A stretch of 64,000 nucleotides of DNA from Ophthalmolycus amberensis. Lineage: Eukaryota; Chordata; Actinopteri; Perciformes; Zoarcidae. Below the pieces are notes generated by a model that made no database searches, had not been told where the DNA came from, and saw only the letters and a list, made by a program, of their open reading frames with translations. A program made the position numbers and the translations under genes. Of this stretch, positions 59,449 to 64,000 are shown piece after piece. The stretch spans positions 728,001 through 792,000 of the forward strand of contig JAFEUB010000966.1 in assembly GCA_024529925.1 (NCBI GenBank). The letters run 5' to 3'. Numbering within the stretch: position 1 is the first letter of the stretch; each line of letters opens with the position of its first letter.

Positions 59449-61314
59449 AGCTGAGGAGGCGTACAGAAGCACCCAAAGCAGGGAACACAGGGCGAGGAAA
59501 GCCTCTGGAATGGTCTCTGCACCAGTCAGGCCGACATAACCCGAGGCCCATGTACAGTATACCAAAAAAAAAAAGACCTCACGCTTACGGTTTAATGACT
59601 GCGGAGATTAGATTAACAGTCATACGGTCAACAGGACGTGATGCCATTACAATCACAGCAAGCTCACTGCACACTGCACAAGCCCGTTTTTTTATGTGCT
59701 CACGTCTTTTAAACCTAATCAACTTAATGGCTCACTTCAACAATCAGATCCTAAAAAATATTTATCGCCGTGCATTAAAATAAATGCCTCTCTCTCAACT
59801 AAAAAGTCTCTCTCTACAATCAGAGGGTGTTCATATAGCAAAATGTAGGACAAATGATTTAAGGTTCAGCAAACTTGACCAGCAGATGACATTCTCCACT
59901 TGCACAAGTGTACTGTGGAAGCACTAGACGCTATCAAGAGGGTTTTTAAATCACAGAGGCCGTGCACAGAAATAGAAGACGAGGAATACGCTGTACAGTA
60001 TATGCCATCTTCTGTCGGAACTCTCCTGTGCATACATACCTTGAGCCGGAGACCAGAGACGCTCCGTTTACACGCGAAACAAATCAATAAGCGAGGCGAT
60101 TTCTCTGCAACTCTAAGAAAAGAAGCCTGCGAGTCTGTGCAGTGTGCGCCGCGGTGATGTCTGAACGGAACAAGGGCAATGCAGTGAGGCCACTCTTGAA
60201 CCCCACGCTGGCAACAGACACCTTCAGCGAGATTACGTCGACTATCTCAGCACATGTAGGAGTTTGCTTTGTTTCCTGTAACAACCTGCTCTTTAGAATA
60301 AAGCCTGGCAGTATGCTCAAGCTTCCATGTTAGATCCTATTCCCTTTTTTTCCTTTTCGTTTAGACGTGAACGTTCTCCTCTTCAATATTTTCAGCATGT
60401 CTCCCCGTCAGCCCCACCATTTGGCGAACTTGTTCCGACTGCAGAGCGGGGAGGGATAAAATATAGGTTAAGGACTCCTGTAATGAAATGTTTATGGCAG
60501 GTGGTAACAACGAACGAGAGAGGCCTTCCAGATCCTGTCAAACATGGCTGGCTACTGCATTAATAGCCACCTGCAAGCACCAAACACGACGGCCCACAGG
60601 TGCTAATTACCCTATTTATTTAGCTAGTCAACTAATGTAATAAGAGAACATTACATGCCAGAAAAAAAGGACAAATGTTTGCATTTTAATCTTACATAGA
60701 ACGTGTTCAAAAACAAAGAATAGTAATTAAATATTCAATTAAAATATTAGTTAAACTTTATCCAACCAAATCTCACAAATGATTCTGAAACTGCAGCACA
60801 GGCTGCACGGGTTGGGAAGAGGTCAATCTCGCCCCCCTGCATAATATTTGTGTTGGAGTGTCTGATTGTATTAGGGTTGCGTGAATAACAGTCGGCTGGC
60901 AGAAATAGCATCGTGTTTTGAACCATCAGTGCAATTCATAGCCGTTGTGACTGACTCAGTTTGTATTCAGTCTCCCACACTCTCCCGCAACACTCTTCTT
61001 TATCCACAGCAGTTGAAGGACGAGTGCAGGACACACTGAAATTAAGAATGGGTCCATTCACTACGCAGCCCCCGTTGTATCCAATCACCAATAAACATTC
61101 AAGCGATTTGTCAGGAAGGAATGAGAAACATTTCAGCTTCACAAATGTTTAGATTTGCTAACTATTCTCTATTTTATTCTGTTAATATTCTTATTTATGC
61201 TTTCTTGCCAAGAGTTGGAGAGGAGATTGACTGTTAAATACGAACATAATGAACCGGCCAGCACATCTGGTATTTTACATTTGTTGAATTTTATAATATC
61301 AAGGTGTAAAAAAA

Positions 61315-61463
61315 AAATGACACATTGTGGTTTTACGCGGTGTCACGTGGCTGCGGAGAAAGGGACTTTCTGGAGTCTTGTCGTCATCATCAAGTTGCCA
61401 GGGAACCAGCAGAGTCACTGCTCTCGGCCAAGATATAGTCTGGCACATAACTCCCTGTAACAC
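61315..61463. repeat. Teleost dispersed repeat fragment
   Basis: The stretch ctttctggagtcttgtcgtc ... ctcggccaagatatagtctggcacataactccctgtaacacc parallels the copy at about 42095-42160. The sequence then runs into C22, where the other copy continues with cacaaattgttg. Confidence 0.55.
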
Positions 61464-61484
61464 CCCCCCCCCCCCCCCCCCCCC
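61463..61484. repeat. C22 mononucleotide run
   Basis: Twenty-two consecutive C at the edge of a dispersed repeat fragment. Confidence 0.9.
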
Positions 61485-61748
61485 AGCTCCCAGTCCAACT
61501 GCAGCTTAATATATAATATATCTGTAAGATATTCTAGTTTAACTGTCATATTTCCCAAAAGGTCACACTATTCCTTTAAATAATGTATTGTTTTCTTGAG
61601 GTTTTAGACCCAATTTAATGCACGACTTACTGAGAGGCGCTGTATCCACGAAACAGCGGTAAGTGCATGTAAATGCAGCAGTCGGGAGTCAATTGCCCGA
61701 ATTCTCATTGTGATGCGTAATCACTGTTTAACATTTTAACAGAGAACC

Positions 61749-61763
61749 GGGGGGGGGGGGGGG
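61749..61763. repeat. G15 mononucleotide run
   Basis: Fifteen consecutive G, presumed intronic. Confidence 0.9.
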
Positions 61764-63159
61764 CCCAATGAACAGAGTAAACAGTCTGTGCAGAGTGAGT
61801 TCACTCTGCAACAACTGGGTGCCGTTTATGAATATGTATGACGTAACAAACGCCTTGGAGCTGACCTACTTCTGTGTCTCCTCTGCTCATGACTTGGTCC
61901 CCTTCCGGGGTAACTCTGTCATCTGGCAACACACTGTAATAGCAGGAAGGATGCGACTCTCATGTACGAATCAACATGCTCCCTTTTGATGGTTTTGCGA
62001 GTGATGATGAGGGAGCACACTCGGTAGGAACAGAAGACGTGACGACAAAAAAACGAGAGTTTTGACAAGTTGAGATGAAAAACATCGATTTGCACTGGTT
62101 CTGAGGGAGTCTTGTTTAAAAATAAACAACAAATGACTGAATATGTACTCAAGTAGTTGTGTGACGTGAATGCAAGATGCAGGAAATGGAGAAAATGTGT
62201 GATGGACAAGTACGCGCATACAAAAGAGAACTCTCGACATAACCTGGGGCTGCACACTGGAGAGTACTCGTCTGCAGCATCTCATAAAATATCTTTATCT
62301 GGGATCATCTTGGTGTAGTGCCAAGCGCTGTTAGCTTCAGGAGCTGGGAAAGGGAAAAAAAATAATAAAATCTATTTCAGACAACATGAGACACAGAAAT
62401 CTGGCAGCCGCTCAAATCAGACTTCCAATATTTGATGAGTGGAAACGGGCTAATTTGGTGTGTCCCTCAAACGGTTGCGATCCAATACATTCCTCCTGTG
62501 GCTATCGGAACACACTGCAAGGGTGAGCGAAGGTGAGAGGCAAATCGTTTCAACCTCTTGCCAACGAAAATAAAATAAAAAAATGTAGCTCGTTCTATAG
62601 CAAAAAGGAAACTTGGTAGATATTTTCTCAAGCTGCTCCTCCCTCGACTCTTCCTTTGCTTCCTTTGCTCCTTCTGTCGAACCAGCGCTCAAGGTGAGGA
62701 CAATTATGTTTTAAGGACGCGTCGCCCTCGGCCCGGGGTCAGAAGTCTCCGCGAGCCCCGTATTAACGTCAAGTCCCTCTCTGCCTAACATTTCGCATCT
62801 AATTTGGAAAGTGCTGAACGGAGCCTTTAAACACCATCAGCCCTTGCCAAGGTTTGTAACCCGCCGGAGCTCCGACCCCAGGGCTCTCGTACGCGCTGAA
62901 GCGCCGCGGCCTCACATCACATGCCAACTCATTCGTTGAGTGCCGGGATGCGTCGTCTTAGAAAAGCTCCCCGGTCACCCCGATGTGAACTGAGGGACAT
63001 GTTAAAGCGTCTGTATGTGGGAGACAGAAGTCTAGCAATGCAATTTATGTTAAGAGCCGTGATGCCAGCAGCAGAGGCGTGTGGATAGAAAGCATGATAC
63101 CAGAGTAATGGTAACGTTAAAGAAGAGAAGACGCAACTATGATCTGCTTCACACCAAAA

Positions 63160-63240
63160 TAGATTAGATGGATACTTTATCAATCCCGCAAGTAGAATGT
63201 TTTTTGCTACAGCAGCATTTGTAGGTACAGGTAAAGCAAA
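63160..63240. repeat. Teleost retroelement-tail-like remnant
   Basis: The stretch agatggatactttatcaatcc, then a run ending tttttgctacagcagca, resembles the tacttta-ttgatccc ... gttacagcagca motif common at ends of dispersed teleost elements. It is diverged and incomplete. Confidence 0.45.
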
Positions 63241-64000
63241 GCAAATAGAGTAAAAACTATACTATGCGTGTCCCGTGGTAGACACACTCTTTCCAACAGT
63301 TTTATTGATGGAGCTTTGTGCAAATGTTTGCGGGATCTAGCAGTGATCCACAGTTATTCTTGGGCTTAACCACATGATACAAAAAGTGTGTGAGTAACAC
63401 TGAAAACTATGTTCAGCCGTGATGTAAATCAGATATTAATCTTAACCCCGGCTTCCTGGCATTATTTGAAAACAATATGTACTTTCTGTGCACACAGAGG
63501 TGTCATGTGGTTAGATATGACTAATTAGAGTTAAACCACGAATTGTAGAAGTATACTCAAACTGCAACTCAACCAATGAGTGAAGAAAAAGCGGTGGCGT
63601 TCGGGTGCGGCCATGCACCCCACACCTGCTCAGAGCAGACGGGCAGCAGACTGCGCAAAATGTGGTCAAAGCTAATTGCAGGGCGCCACTAGATCATCCT
63701 GGATCCAGAGTGGCAGTTGGCCGCGTATAATCTGCGGCAGACATTGGATCTGCTTGCACTTTGTGGTTACTGGGCGGCTCAGACTGCAGCGTTAGCACTG
63801 CATGCGCTCTGCTCCAAACAGATGAGGTAGCACAAAGGACAGAGCCGAGGAAAGCTAAACACAGTCAGCTGTAGCTCAGCAAGGAAACAACTGAAATAGG
63901 ACCAGTGATGATAGCACCACGGACAGCGCCGGTTTGCCCGGTCCAAGTCAGCACCACGGAGAGGGCTTGCTGAGCAGGCATCTAGGAAAATTGACCACAC

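Larger units (their letters stand above)
58386..64000 (-). other. Presumed PRKCSH-like intron to window edge
   Basis: No exon for the LDLa, EF-hand or acidic region of glucosidase II beta was identified. Contents include G24 (59425-59448), C22 (61463-61484) and G15 (61749-61763) runs, a teleost repeat fragment (61315-61463) and a LINE/SINE-tail-like stretch (63160-63240). Splice-flanked short open segments at 62282-62343 (-) and 62600-62694 (+ and -) are unconfirmed. Confidence 0.5.

Noticed and set aside
59900..60157. Plus-strand frame ALDAIKRVFKSQRPC... as a gene
   Set aside because: It has no ATG-initiated start, no splice support and no recognisable family.
62600..62694. Splice-flanked open segment on plus (ttctatag...ctcaag|gtgagg) and a Glu-rich frame on minus (AGSTEGAKEAKEESREEQ)
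   Set aside because: The minus frame resembles the acidic region of glucosidase II beta but lacks a credible donor. The plus frame has good splice signals but an unrecognised peptide. Both remain too weak to call.
1..64000. tRNA, rRNA, CRISPR arrays or prokaryotic operons
   Set aside because: No cloverleaf with A/B-box-like motifs, no rRNA blocks and no regularly spaced repeats with unique spacers were seen. The satellite's gaps are not unique spacers.

Overview
This window looks like nuclear DNA of a teleost fish. It has short protein-coding exons with canonical GT/AG splice sites and kilobase introns. It also carries dispersed repeats typical of ray-finned fish, including a hAT-like non-autonomous transposon and fragments of a common teleost dispersed repeat, and many long G/C mononucleotide runs. 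There are no bacterial-type operons, and almost all ATG-to-stop frames are intronic or intergenic noise.

Region 1 (1-15.9 kb, + strand): elavl2 (HuB), a neuronal ELAV/Hu RNA-binding protein. The start codon lies just left of the window, where two residues are missing. Six coding exons (1-224, 6422-6525, 9243-9396, 11131-11356, 11963-12001, 13221-13551) give a predicted 360-residue protein with three RRMs. A U-rich 3'UTR of about 2.3 kb ends near an AATAAA at 15849. Intron 1 holds a hAT-like element of about 1.27 kb. Intron 5 holds a perfect 16-bp hairpin and a recursive-splice-like site.

Region 2 (15.9-32.5 kb): intergenic. Its main feature is a modular satellite/minisatellite array of about 4.6 kb (25866-30440). 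The array has internal higher-order duplications, and an inverted copy of its unit sits on the left flank.

Region 3 (32.5-64 kb, - strand): the 3' half of a gene for a glucosidase II beta subunit-like (PRKCSH-like) protein. Five coding exons (58316-58385, 56625-56714, 45626-45697, 35463-35562, 32881-33018, in transcription order) join in frame. They encode the end of a coiled coil, a complete MRH lectin domain and a C-terminal HSEL that resembles an ER-retrieval signal. The 5' half (signal peptide, LDLa repeats, EF-hand region) was not found and probably lies beyond 64000. Introns of about 10 kb separate these exons.

The main biological observation is the pairing. elavl2 and a PRKCSH-like gene lie tail to tail, the same arrangement as ELAVL3 and PRKCSH on human 19p13.2. 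This suggests an ancient paralogous block in which a second PRKCSH copy has been kept next to elavl2.
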